A DNA stretch of 64,000 nucleotides, taken from assembly GCA_000507305.1 (NCBI GenBank), contig DF239787.1:62001-126000 (forward strand). The letters run 5' to 3'. The stretch comes from Breviolum minutum Mf 1.05b.01. Its lineage: Eukaryota; Sar; Dinophyceae; Suessiales; Symbiodiniaceae. Shown in pieces: positions 24,550-34,845 of this stretch. The notes under the pieces were generated by a model that made no database searches, was not told where the DNA came from, and worked only from the letters and a program-made list of their open reading frames with translations. The first letter of the stretch is position 1, and each line of letters opens with the position of its first letter. The translations under genes were made by a program, and so were the position numbers.

Positions 24550-27500
24550 ACTAAGGTCTTGGCCGAACAGCGTCCTTGCCTTTGGTGGTTGGCACTGTGA
24601 GACTTGGTTTCTTGCTATTCACCCTTGATGCAGTGCACCTGGGCTCCAGCCTCTTCTTACACAGCATGGCGCAAATGGACTCAGCACCTTCAGTCCTGGA
24701 CCATCTTCGCCTTGGCCCATCTCTCTTGGCAAGAAGCTTTTGTCAAATGGGATTCACTTTGTTCATCTTCGGCCTGTTTCGATTAGACTCAGCGTCCGTT
24801 CTGTCGATCATTGACAGTGTTCGACTGGGCTTGCTTCTGTCTGTGAGGAGTACCGCCCGACCCGGTCTTGCCATGTCGGCACTGGACTTTTTGCATATTG
24901 ACAGCTTTACATCCCTCCGAAGCGTAGCATGATTTGAGCTGATGATTTTGGTTTTAGGACTGACATGTCTTGGGCTGGTATTCTCCCTGTTTGTGATTGA
25001 CCACAACCATTTTGGTTTCCCAGTTCCTCTTCGTAGCTTCGCAAGACCTGGAAGTGTTTTATTTGTTCTAGACTTTGCAGCCTTCGACTTTTCCTCGTCA
25101 CTGAGATCATTTGGAAGTGTGGGTTTTGCACTTCTGGTCTTTGGCATGATTTGCTCAGAACTAACACAATCATTGCTGGATTTTGTCAACATTGACTTGT
25201 TAATACTGTTGAGAAGTGTAAGCAAGATGGACTCAGTTGTGTTCGTTTTGGACCTTCTTCATTTGGGCTTCTCAACGTTTTTGCATGGCTATTCTCAACC
25301 TGGTTTTCTCTTGCTCACGGCAGGACTTTGTCGATTAGGTTTTGTCTTCTCCTCGTTAGTTCTGGGTGTCTCGACATTCGACTCGTCAATTTCTGTTCGC
25401 AGCTCTGGACGACTTGGACTTGTTGTGTTGGTTTTGGACCATAGTCGATTTGATTTCTCCCTCTTTTCGCGCGGTCTTGCGAAACCAGAAAGCGCGTTCT
25501 TACTGGCAGGCATCTCTCGCCCGGAAGTTTTGATTCTGCCGTTGGATCTTGCCGGCATGGGTCCATTTCTGTTCACCAAAAGCCCTGCTTGTCCTGGTTT
25601 CCTTGTGTCAGTCCCAGATTTCCTGCACCTGGGATCCAGTACATCAGCTCAATCCTCCGCACGAATTGATTTAATGCCTTTGCTCTTTGGGTTATCCTGA
25701 ATTGGACCCGTATCCACACTGTCAACCATTGATAGCACACACTTGGGGCCACCACTTTTGGTCCAAAGTGTAGCTCGTCTGGAATTGGTGATGTTTGCTT
25801 TTGACCTACTCCATTTGGACTTGTTCATGTCCTTGAGAAGTTTGGCATGCTTTGGCTCCTCAGCCCTGGCTTTTGGCTTGGTTTGGGCTGGGTCAGTCTT
25901 CTTGTTGCTGGTGACCGACAATGTTCATCTCGAGTTCACATCTTTCCTGCAAAGCTTTGCATGAGCAAGCTCAGGTTTGTCGACACTGGACTTTCTTCAC
26001 CTTGGCTTCTTCCTGTCAATTCACAGCTTTTCAAAAATGGGCTCAGTAACGTTGGCACTTGACTCTTTGCATATGGGATCATTGACGTTAACGCAAAGTT
26101 TGTTCAAAGCAGGTTCAATGGTATTTGTGCTTGGATTAACGTGCATAGGTCTTGTATTCTTTCTGCCAGTTATTGACTACAGCCACTTGGGATCCTTGTT
26201 GTTGGCACGAAGCATGGTCAAGATGGGTTTCTTCATTCCAGTCTTGGACCTCTTGCACCCAGAGTTGTTGATGTTGGCACAATCACTTGCAATGGTCGGT
26301 TCTGCCACAAGCATCTTTGGAATCTGCCGGCTTGATTTGCTCCTTTCCGCCTTGGACGGAGTCACTTTGGGTCTGGCCATGTCGATCCGGTCACTCGCTC
26401 ATCCCGAGTCTCTGCCGTCGATTTTTGACTTTGCTCACGCAGGCCTTTTGCCGTCCCCACGCTCCTCCGCACAAGCCGACTCAGCAGCGTTCATTTTTGG
26501 AGTAAGCAGGTTAGGATCTTTGATTTTTGTTGTGGACTTCACTCTCACAGAATCTTTGATGTCACTTCAATCGGTTGCACAACCGGATTTTGCGTCGCTG
26601 GCATTGGACTATTTGCGAATGGATTTGACGCTGTTCTTGAGAAGCCTTGCATGGCAAGGATCTGCTTTCTTGGCTCCCGGCACAGCTTGTATTGGATCCA
26701 GTCTGTTGGCTTTGGATTTGTTGCACCTTGACCTCTCTCTTTTGTTGCGCTCTCTCTCATACGTAGACCTTGCTGCATTTGTCTTGGACCTTTTGCAACT
26801 GGGGCCATCAATGTTATTGCAGTCATATCTATGTTTCGGGCCAATGTTGTCCACTTTCGGACTGTCTCGCTCAGGCTCAGTCTTCAGCCTTTCAATCATT
26901 TCATCCACTCACATTGACCCTCTTCTGCCGGCCAGGTCTCCTGCCCACTCGGAGCTTGCGTTGCCAGTGATTGACTACCTGAAGTCAGGTTTCATGACAT
27001 TGCTTCACAGCCTGAACAAAATGGAGCTCTCATCGTTGATATGCAGCCTGGTGCGATTAGATCTCCCAGCCTTGGCGCCTGACTACACGTCGGTAGGATT
27101 CCTCTTGTTTGCACAAAGCTCTTGCAGGCCAGGACCAGCAATGTTTGCACTGGATTTCTTGCATCTTGGGCCCCCTCTGCTTCTGAGAGGCCACACCCAC
27201 ATTGAGCTGCCATCTCTTGTCATGGGGCTTGCTTGTCTTGGCTCATCTTTGTTGGTGCCCGGTCTTGTAACAGCAGACTCACCATTGTTTTTGCATTCTT
27301 TCAGCTGCATTGGGTCTTTTCTGTCAACCCTTGACTTTCTACACTCGGGCCTACTGATGCCAGCACAAAGCCTTTCTTGCATTGACAGCACTGTTTTGAC
27401 ATTTGGATTGTCACGTATAGAACCCGTCTTCTTGCTCTTTTTGATGCAGTTTACTCACCTTGACAGCTTGCCGTCCGTCCGATCTTTCGCGTGGTGTGAC

Positions 27501-30500
27501 TTGGCGCTGCCTGTCCTTGACTTTTTGCATCTTGACCCGCTCATGCTGCTGCAAGACTCTGTCTGGACGGGCTCACCATCCCTCGTCATGGGAAAGTGTC
27601 AAATGAACCTATTCCTGCCGCTGCTCGACTTTGCACATCTAGGCTTCCCATTGTCTCTGCAATCGCATGTTTGACCAGAATTTCCACTGTTCATTTTGGA
27701 CTTTTTGGTCTTGGGATTCCTGATGCTTCTCCAAACCCTCTGCCGTATTGGCCTCTCCTTGCTTGCCTTTGGCAAGTTTAGTTCCGGGCCAAGCAGCATC
27801 TCAGTCATGGGCTACGTGCAATTTGACCCTTTGCCACCTGCCAGAAGCTATGCCCACTTTGGACTGGTCATGTTGGTCTTGGACTTTTTGCACACCGACC
27901 CTGTGATTTTGGCAAAAGGCCCTGCAAGAAGTGGACCAGCGTTTCCAGTTGTTGGTGTGGCGAACCCAGACTTCTTGCTGCCAGCATCGGACAGAGTCCT
28001 TCCAGATTTACCGCTGTTTCTGAGGAGCCTCAGTCGTCCTGGTTTCGCATCGTTTGCTCTCGACTTTTTGCGACTGGGTTTATTTTTGCTCTCACACTCC
28101 TTTGCAAATCTGGAGGTATTGCTACCGGTTTTGGGAATAGCTTGCCTTGACTTTCCGAGCTCAATTTTGGATTTCGTTGGCTTGGACTCTACAGTGTCAC
28201 TCCGCTCCTTTTCATGACTTGGAAGCTTTTCTTCAACACTCAACCTTGCACACTGCGACTCGTTTCTTCCATTACAATCACTTGCTTGCACAGGTAGTTC
28301 AGCCTTCCTTCTGGGAATGTTGCGCATAAATTTTTGCCTTTTGGTACTTGATGCAGCGACTCCAAACTCTTCATTGCTACTCCACAGCCTTGCCCGCTTA
28401 GGCAGTTTGCTTTTAGTGTCAGACCTTGCAGAGCCTGGCCTTGCCCTATCTTTGAGAGGATCAGTGAGACCAAGCCTTATGCTGTTTGTTGCAGGATGCT
28501 TACGATTTGGGCCTCCCTTGCTGGTTTTGGACCTCCTCCACCTTGGCTTTTCCACGTTGATTCGAAGCTCTGCTCATTTGGAGCTGCTGTTGTTGGTGCT
28601 GGACCCAACACATCTTGCATTGCTGATTTCACTCCAAAGCTCTTTGCATGCCGACTTCTTTCTTTTGGTTTGTGGCCTGGTTAGGTCAGGGCTTTCTATG
28701 TTCTTGCTCGACGCAATCTCCGTAGGCTCTGTGTCGCCTTTGCGCGGCTGTTCTCGACTTGGCTTAGCAGTTTCAATACTTGACTTCTTACATCTAGACA
28801 GTTCTATGCCAGTGCAAAGCCTTACTCAACTGGCATCCCCAGTCTTCGTGTTTGGTCTTGCCTGTCTCGACTTCCTTTTGTCAGTCTCAAGTGATTCTCA
28901 GTCTGCCTCATTGCTGTTTCTGCGGTCATTTGTCTGTTTGGCATCTTCTCTATTGGCCTTGGACTCCAGTGTTCTTGGATTTTCTTTATTGGTTCATAGC
29001 ACTATCTGTTTTGGTCCAATAGTGCTGGTCTTGGACTTCTTGCATTTGGACTTTTCACCATCCGTGCGCTCCCGCGTCCGCCTCGGAAGCTTCACGTTGA
29101 TGCCGGACAGTGCTGCAGCAGAATTTCCAATGTCTTTACACAGTCTTGTTCGCATTGACTCGTTGATTCTGTTGCCGGGTTCGATGTGGGTTGGTTTTGT
29201 GTTCAAACTTTCGGTGATTGACGACGCACACTTGGGCCCCCTGCTTTCTTCACGGAGCTTCGGGTGAGCAGGACTTGTGATGCTTGTCCCGGACCATGCT
29301 GCTATGGATCCTGCACTGTCAGTACACAGCTTTGCCAAAGCTGAATTCGCAATGTTCGCGTCTGACTCTGCTAAACCGGGCTCTCCGCCCTCGTTGCATC
29401 AACATGGCAGGGCAGATTCTGCACTTTCCACATGTGGTTTAGCTTGACCTGGTCCCATTGTGTTTCCGTTGGACTTCGGAGAGATCGATTCCCTCATTTC
29501 TCCAAGATCCTTTGGACGTTCGGGCTTCCTGTTGTCCTCATTCGATCTGGCCCATTTGGGCTTTTTCTTGCTGACGAAAAGCTTTGCTTGAGTTGGCCTT
29601 TCATTGCCCATGCCAGGCATCGCGCGAACGGAATTAGTTTTCTTCCTGCCGTTAACAGACAAAGTTCACTTGGGTCTTTTACTGTTGCCGCAAAGCCCCT
29701 CTCGCATGGACTCACTGCTGCCACAAGTAGACTACAGTGTTTCAGGCCCATCAGCTTCTCTGCATAGTTTCGGGCATCCGGGCTTGTGTTCCTTGTTGAT
29801 AAACTTAGCGCACCCTGACCCGAGCATGCCATTGCACCATTTCGCTTCTGCCGGTTCTACCCTGCTTGCGTTCGGAGCAACCTGCTCTGGAAGTTGCATG
29901 TCACCTCTTGATGCCGTCACCTCGGGATTAGTACTTTCAGTGCGAAGCTTCGCGCGTTCGGGCTTTTCTTTGCTTGTATTCGACTGCAGTCAACCAGGCT
30001 TTGCCCCCTTTGCAAGACAGTTCACACGACTTGAGTTTGCAGCGTCCACTTTGGGCTTGTCTCGAGTAGAACCTGTCTTCTCTCTCTCCGTAATAGATGC
30101 TAGCTGGGGAGGCAGCTCTTTGTCTTTGCGCTCGTTTGCTCGCTCTGAGTCTGCTTTGTTGACACTTGACTTTTTGCACACGGACAGCTTGGTTTTAATC
30201 CAAAGTTTTGCTTGTTTCGATTTTTTGCCTTTATGCTTTGGCCTCGCAAGGGTTGGCTCCGTCTTCTCGCTCTCAGTGATTGAAGAAACTCTGATTGGCC
30301 CTTCACCTTTGACCAGGTCTTTTGCATGTGCCGAATCAGTTGTGTTGTTGTTAGACTTCATGGATGCAGATTTCGCTTCATTGTCACATGAGTTTGGTTA
30401 ACCAGAACCCGCTTTGTTTCCTGTCGGCATTGGGAGATTGGGCTCTAGCATTTTCGTGTCCAGTTTTGGACATCTCGACTTGCCTGCATCTTTGCAAAGC

Positions 30501-32130
30501 CCCGGACAAGTTGGTCTGTCCACTCCGGCGTTCGATTTTTCACACATGGGCTTTTCACTCTTGCTTCGGACTTTCGCTCATCTTGAGCTGACTGCCTTGA
30601 TCTCCGGTTTGTCCCGACTAGGACTTGCTTTCGTGCTACCTGTGGTGGACGTGACCAGCTTTGAACCTTCCTTATTTCTACAAAGTCCTTCACAGCTGGG
30701 CTTTGTTGTTTCTGCACTTGACCTTGCAGCGTGTGACCCGACCCCGTTCGTCAGATCCTTTGCTTATCCTGGATCAGCTCTGTCAGTCTCTGACTTTTTG
30801 CGCCTTGGCTTCTTCTCTTCGGCGCGTTCACCTATGCATATCGAGCTTTTTCTGCTGCTTTTACACACAGCACGTCCTGAATCTTTTCCTCCAGTTGCAG
30901 GTTGGGTCCATCCAGGCTTTTTTGCACTCCTGCAAAGCCTTGCACGTGTCGGTCCAGCATCATCAGCCCTAAATTTTGCCACGATAGGCTTGTCGATGTT
31001 TGTGAGAAGTCATGTTCAATGTGGTTTCAACTTGTCAGTTATGGGTATCGTCCATACTGACAGCGTTTCCTTTCTGTCGATTATGGGTGTAGCCGAGTTG
31101 GGACTGGCTTCATCGGCCCATAGCTTCAGCAGACTGGGTCTCGCGATGTTCCTATTTGATTCTGCTCAGATTGACCCATCTGCATCCACTCGAAACCCTG
31201 CCCGAGCTGAACCTTCTCTGTTGGCATTTGGCTTGAGTCGCCCTGGTTTTGTGTTCGCCTTGTCAGTCGTGGATAGTACATTCCTTGACCCATCAATGTC
31301 AGTCCATAGTCCTTCACAAATAGATTTTTCAATGCCAGCGTCTGACCACGCAAATGTAGGCTTGGCAGTACCATCGCGAGGCTTCTGCTGTGTTGAGCTG
31401 TTGGTGTTTGTTTTGGCCACGTGCAGCGTAGGCTTTTTCCCACCAGTGATGGACTTTGCATTCTTGGGCTCAAGCATGCTTTTGAGAAGCCTCGCATGAC
31501 TTGACCTTGCCATGTTTCCCTTTGACACACAGAGTCTAAACCTGTCCATGTCTTCACAAAGCTCTGCACGACTTGAGGCAAGTGTGTTGTTGCCTGGATT
31601 GAGCCGAGCTGGCTCTGTTTTTGTACTGTCTGTGATTGACAGAGTTCTGCTAGGCTTCTCTCTTTTGGTGCGAAGCTGTGGATGTTTGGGTAGTGGACCA
31701 TCCATGGTCGATGCATCTGCATTAGGCTCCTTGACATTTTTGAAGAGCTTCACATGTCTCAGTTTTGTGCTGCTTGTTGTTGGCTTGTCCCGGGTCGGCT
31801 TTGTGTCCTTGCTTTCGGCAATAGACAAAGTGCATTTTGACCCAAGTTCCTTGATTCAAAGCTTTGCACACCTTGACTCTCTGGTTTTGGTCCTGGATTT
31901 TGCTACGGTCGGCTCTCCTGCCTTGCTAAGATCACCCGTATGCCCTGATTCTGCACTGCCGATGCTGGACTTTTCCAAAATGGAATCGGGCATGTCGTTA
32001 CGAAGCTCCTTGCGTGTGGGCTTGTTGTTGTTGACGACGGGCTCGTCATGGGTGGGTTCCGTCTCCTCTTTGTTGCTCATTGACGTCTCACATCTTGGCT
32101 TCATCATATTCTCGAGGAGCGCAGAGCGGG
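24550..32130 (+). repeat. Array block 4: codon-phased 36/72-bp repeat
   Basis: One plus frame for about 7.6 kb. In-frame stops at 24930, 25698, 25962, 27672, 28215, about 29440, about 29590, 30399 and 31497 are all in the fifth-codon column of RS or FG monomers. The 14-codon FG form is common (for example near 26130, 29190, 30055 and 31590) and is regularly followed by an LD monomer starting Val-Ile-Asp instead of Val-Leu-Asp. The longest open segment is 25977-27674. The array fades after about 32125. Confidence 0.92.
25977..27674 (+). CDS. Open segment of repeat block 4 (565 codons), coding status uncertain
   Basis: A stop-free run of LD, RS and FG monomers between the TGA at 25962 (RS fifth codon) and the TGA at 27672 (RS fifth codon). 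The track start is a non-ATG codon (TTG or GTG type), so the boundary is arbitrary. Composition and repeat structure match the segment at 21083-23296. No function is recognised. Confidence 0.25.
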   Translation: MSTLDFLHLGFFLSIHSFSKMGSVTLALDSLHMGSLTLTQSLFKAGSMVFVLGLTCIGLVFFLPVIDYSHLGSLLLARSMVKMGFFIPVLDLLHPELLMLAQSLAMVGSATSIFGICRLDLLLSALDGVTLGLAMSIRSLAHPESLPSIFDFAHAGLLPSPRSSAQADSAAFIFGVSRLGSLIFVVDFTLTESLMSLQSVAQPDFASLALDYLRMDLTLFLRSLAWQGSAFLAPGTACIGSSLLALDLLHLDLSLLLRSLSYVDLAAFVLDLLQLGPSMLLQSYLCFGPMLSTFGLSRSGSVFSLSIISSTHIDPLLPARSPAHSELALPVIDYLKSGFMTLLHSLNKMELSSLICSLVRLDLPALAPDYTSVGFLLFAQSSCRPGPAMFALDFLHLGPPLLLRGHTHIELPSLVMGLACLGSSLLVPGLVTADSPLFLHSFSCIGSFLSTLDFLHSGLLMPAQSLSCIDSTVLTFGLSRIEPVFLLFLMQFTHLDSLPSVRSFAWCDLALPVLDFLHLDPLMLLQDSVWTGSPSLVMGKCQMNLFLPLLDFAHLGFPLSLQSHV

Positions 32131-32504
32131 GAGTAGATTCATCGGATGATGTCGTAGTCAGTGTCATGTGTCGACTTTTTGTTTCACGTGTGGAAATAAA
32201 TAGCACAAGAGGTAGAGAAGATTTGCCACATGATGAACCACACAACCAAGCACTGAATAGAGGCCAACTGTGCTTTTCTCTCAACTTGAGGCCCTCATGG
32301 CAGTTTATTTGGTTGGCTCCTTTCATTTCAACCACTACTTTTCGAGCTACTATCATTCATTTTTCGGTGCCATTTCCATGAGAAGTGGCTAAAAATCCAA
32401 CCATTCACGCCTGTCTTTGAGCACGGGTTTGGGAACTTGTAGGAACCTAGTGACCTAGTAGTTCTGTAAACTCAACATAGTTTGGGAGACCGCAGCTTTG
32501 TCAT

Positions 32505-32630
32505 GGTGTACCAGGAGCTTCTCACGAGTGGGATTTCCAACACCACCACCGGATCATGTTCATCTTGGTCTGGTGCTACCATTGAAGAGCCTTGCTCAAG
32601 CTGACTCTTCTTTGTTTCTCTTGCAGCCCG
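32505..32630 (+). repeat. Solitary RS-LD-RS repeat relic
   Basis: Reads RSFSRVGFPTPPPDHVHLGL and continues into another RS monomer. The match begins at a CAGGAGCTT-like boundary shared with other dispersed copies. Confidence 0.8.
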
Positions 32631-32789
32631 GAAGCCCAGTGACTGACATGTGGACCTCGTCCTTTGCCTTTTTTGCTGCATTAGAAGCACCATGCATTGT
32701 AAAGTTGTGTGATGCGTGCAGAAACACATCAGAAAGCTTGAGGCTTTTGGCGTTAGGTATTTCATCGGACGGAAACGAGCCACCAGGTT

Positions 32790-32865
32790 TGGGCACTTTG
32801 ACTCCTTGCTGTTCTTGAAGAGTTGGGCATGTTGTGATTTGGCACTGCCATTGCTGGGACGTGCG
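32790..32865 (+). repeat. Solitary LD-RS repeat relic
   Basis: Reads FGHFDSLLFLKSWACCDLA, a recognisable LD tail joined to an RS monomer. Confidence 0.65.
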
Positions 32866-33071
32866 GAAGCTCAGCATACTGGCAACAAAGTAAGGGTCTG
32901 GAATAAGTCAAAATTGTAGAGCACATCTTATGAAAGGATAAGACACTGCATGAGAAGATTGTGGGCAATATTCATCAGATAACTCAGACAAGCTGGAATG
33001 AACTTGACGTTGAATGAACATTTGCAGATCATGCTGTGACAATCCATGAGTTGAACACCAAGCTGAGGCGC

Positions 33072-33160
33072 ACGAGTGGACTTGGTCTTCTCTCCGTCAG
33101 TCATTGATGACATGCAAGCTGAATCCTCATCATTTGTGCGCAGCCCTGTGCCTTGGCTAC
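33072..33160 (+). repeat. Solitary relic of the 14-codon FG form with LD and RS
   Basis: Reads VDLVFSPSVIDDMQAESSS and then an RS start (Val-Arg-Ser). It carries the Ser-Val-Ile-Asp junction diagnostic of the longer FG monomer. Confidence 0.7.
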
Positions 33161-33582
33161 ACTGTATGACTCTGTGACTGGACGATACCAAAGTTTACAC
33201 TACGTCACTACGTCAGCCTAGGGCTTTGGGAGAAAGGGTGAGAGGAAACTTGGACTGTAGAAAGGTGATGAAAGATTCAGACAAGACGATCAAGTGAATC
33301 AAGTTCTTGTGACTCATGTCAGGCTCAACTTGAATCCTCCGTGGCTGGGAATCTCAGGGATCTTGATCTACGTTTAGATTTTTTTTAAAGCCTGCCCGTG
33401 GATTTGGAAGCAAGAAGGAACACGGATCGTAGACTGGTACAAAGTTTGTTTGCAGATCAAACTGAACCGCATAGATTCTATAGATTTCGTTTCTACCATG
33501 TTAGGTGGTGCCAAATTTGCACAACAATTTTCATTGAAATCTGTCTTTTGACCGCATCATGACATCTTAGCCTCTCTGCCCA

Positions 33583-33640
33583 GTTGATCCTCGACTTCTT
33601 GCGCTTAGAATCGCCTCTGTCCACAAGCCCAGACACCTCA
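33583..33640 (+). repeat. Solitary LD repeat relic
   Basis: Reads QLILDFLRLESPLSTSPD, one LD monomer plus the first codons of an RS monomer. Confidence 0.65.
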
Positions 33641-33844
33641 AGACAACTTGGGCGTTTGTGCATAATTGAAACATGACACCCAGGGCTTGTGGTTATGATA
33701 TATACGTATAGTCTGGGCTGAGACTAAGATACAAATCTAAAAAAATCCGCACCTTAGTGCGACTTAGAGTCTTTTAGGATCAGGTTGAATCACTTAGCTG
33801 ACTTAGCTGTCTAGCAAGAGCTCTTTGCGTCGCAGCTTTAAACA

Positions 33845-34005
33845 CGGTGGTGGATTCATTGTCGCTACAAAGGGTTGTCAGGCTAGAGGAACTTCCGAAA
33901 TCTCATACGTGTGGTGCACACCCAAGCTTGATTGTTCAGGCTGGTACAAAATTGCTTTCGGGTCGGCTTTGCGGCCTCTTTCACGAGTGTCCTGGCAAAC
34001 TAAGA
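33845..34005 (+). repeat. Decayed repeat relics
   Basis: Two weak matches: VVDSLSLQRVVRLEELP near 33845-33900 and SALRPLSRVSW near 33960-33995. They may be remnants of one longer copy. Confidence 0.4.
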
Positions 34006-34387
34006 AGTCCAGATTGCAGTTGGGCAGACAAATTTTGGTCTTGCTGTGATACGCTTTGCTATCAAAATCAGGCTTTGTCACAGAATTTTGTGTCAAGCCC
34101 AACTTCAAGCGTTCCCATGGGCACTGGGGGGTTCGAATTGTTTTAAATCATTGACAAAAAAAACAAGGTTCCAAAATCATCCCTCTGCCCACTACGGATT
34201 TGCTGTTGACAAAAAGCCCCAACGGCCAGCATTTCTTACATGTAGTTGCTTAAAGCCATTGCAACTCCACTACATCTTGATTATATTAGTTATGATTATG
34301 TCATATTATCTCTTCTTTTCGCGTGGTAGTGTTTTTGATTCAAACATTTGTGCAGTGCGCTGTTGCCAATCCCATGATGCCGCAAGG

Positions 34388-34475
34388 CATTGCTCAAATG
34401 GAGTCATCGTTGTTGCTACTGGATTTTGCAACCATAGAGCCATCTATGCTTTCAAGGAGTTGGAGATTTGGGGGC
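34388..34475 (+). repeat. Solitary RS-LD-RS repeat relic
   Basis: Reads GIAQMESSLLLLDFATIEPS followed by Met-Leu-Ser-Arg-Ser. Well preserved and isolated, about 370 bases upstream of block 5. Confidence 0.75.
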
Positions 34476-34812
34476 AGCAGGGATTAGTATGGATCAGCAT
34501 CCAGATCTCTGGGCCTACCCTGAGAGAGGAGAAACAGTGTAAGTGTAGAACTATATTTTACGTTATTTTACGAGGCCGCCGGTCACATAGCACCGGACTC
34601 CTCAAAATTGAAGTCCTGTGGTAACATCATTCAGAGCGACATATTGGCACCACCAAGTGTTGAAAAATTGGATGGCTTGGTTTTGAGCATTGAGTAATAT
34701 TGAGTATATCATTATTCAAAAATTCATATATTATATTTATGATATAATGATATAATTATTATATATTTAGTATTCAGTAAATGTCCAATATCATCCAATC
34801 CAAAAACATCGA

Positions 34813-34845
34813 ACCTTGGAGAATGTTTTTCTTTTGGCCTCCAGG
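34813..34845 (+). other. Possible 3' splice site at the start of block 5
   Basis: A pyrimidine-rich stretch (34825-34842) ends in CCAG directly before GAGCTTTGCT, where the repeat and its open frame begin. The layout fits a polypyrimidine tract plus AG acceptor in front of an exon that starts in the RS monomer. There is no transcript evidence, and the coincidence could be chance. Confidence 0.25.

Larger units (their letters stand above)
32131..34842. other. Gap between blocks 4 and 5
   Basis: No gene recognised. At least six solitary or short repeat relics are scattered through it in the array orientation (32505, 32790, 33072, 33583, 33845, 34388). The stretch 34690-34790 is strongly AT-rich, with many ATAT and TTAT steps, immediately before block 5. 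Confidence 0.6.
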
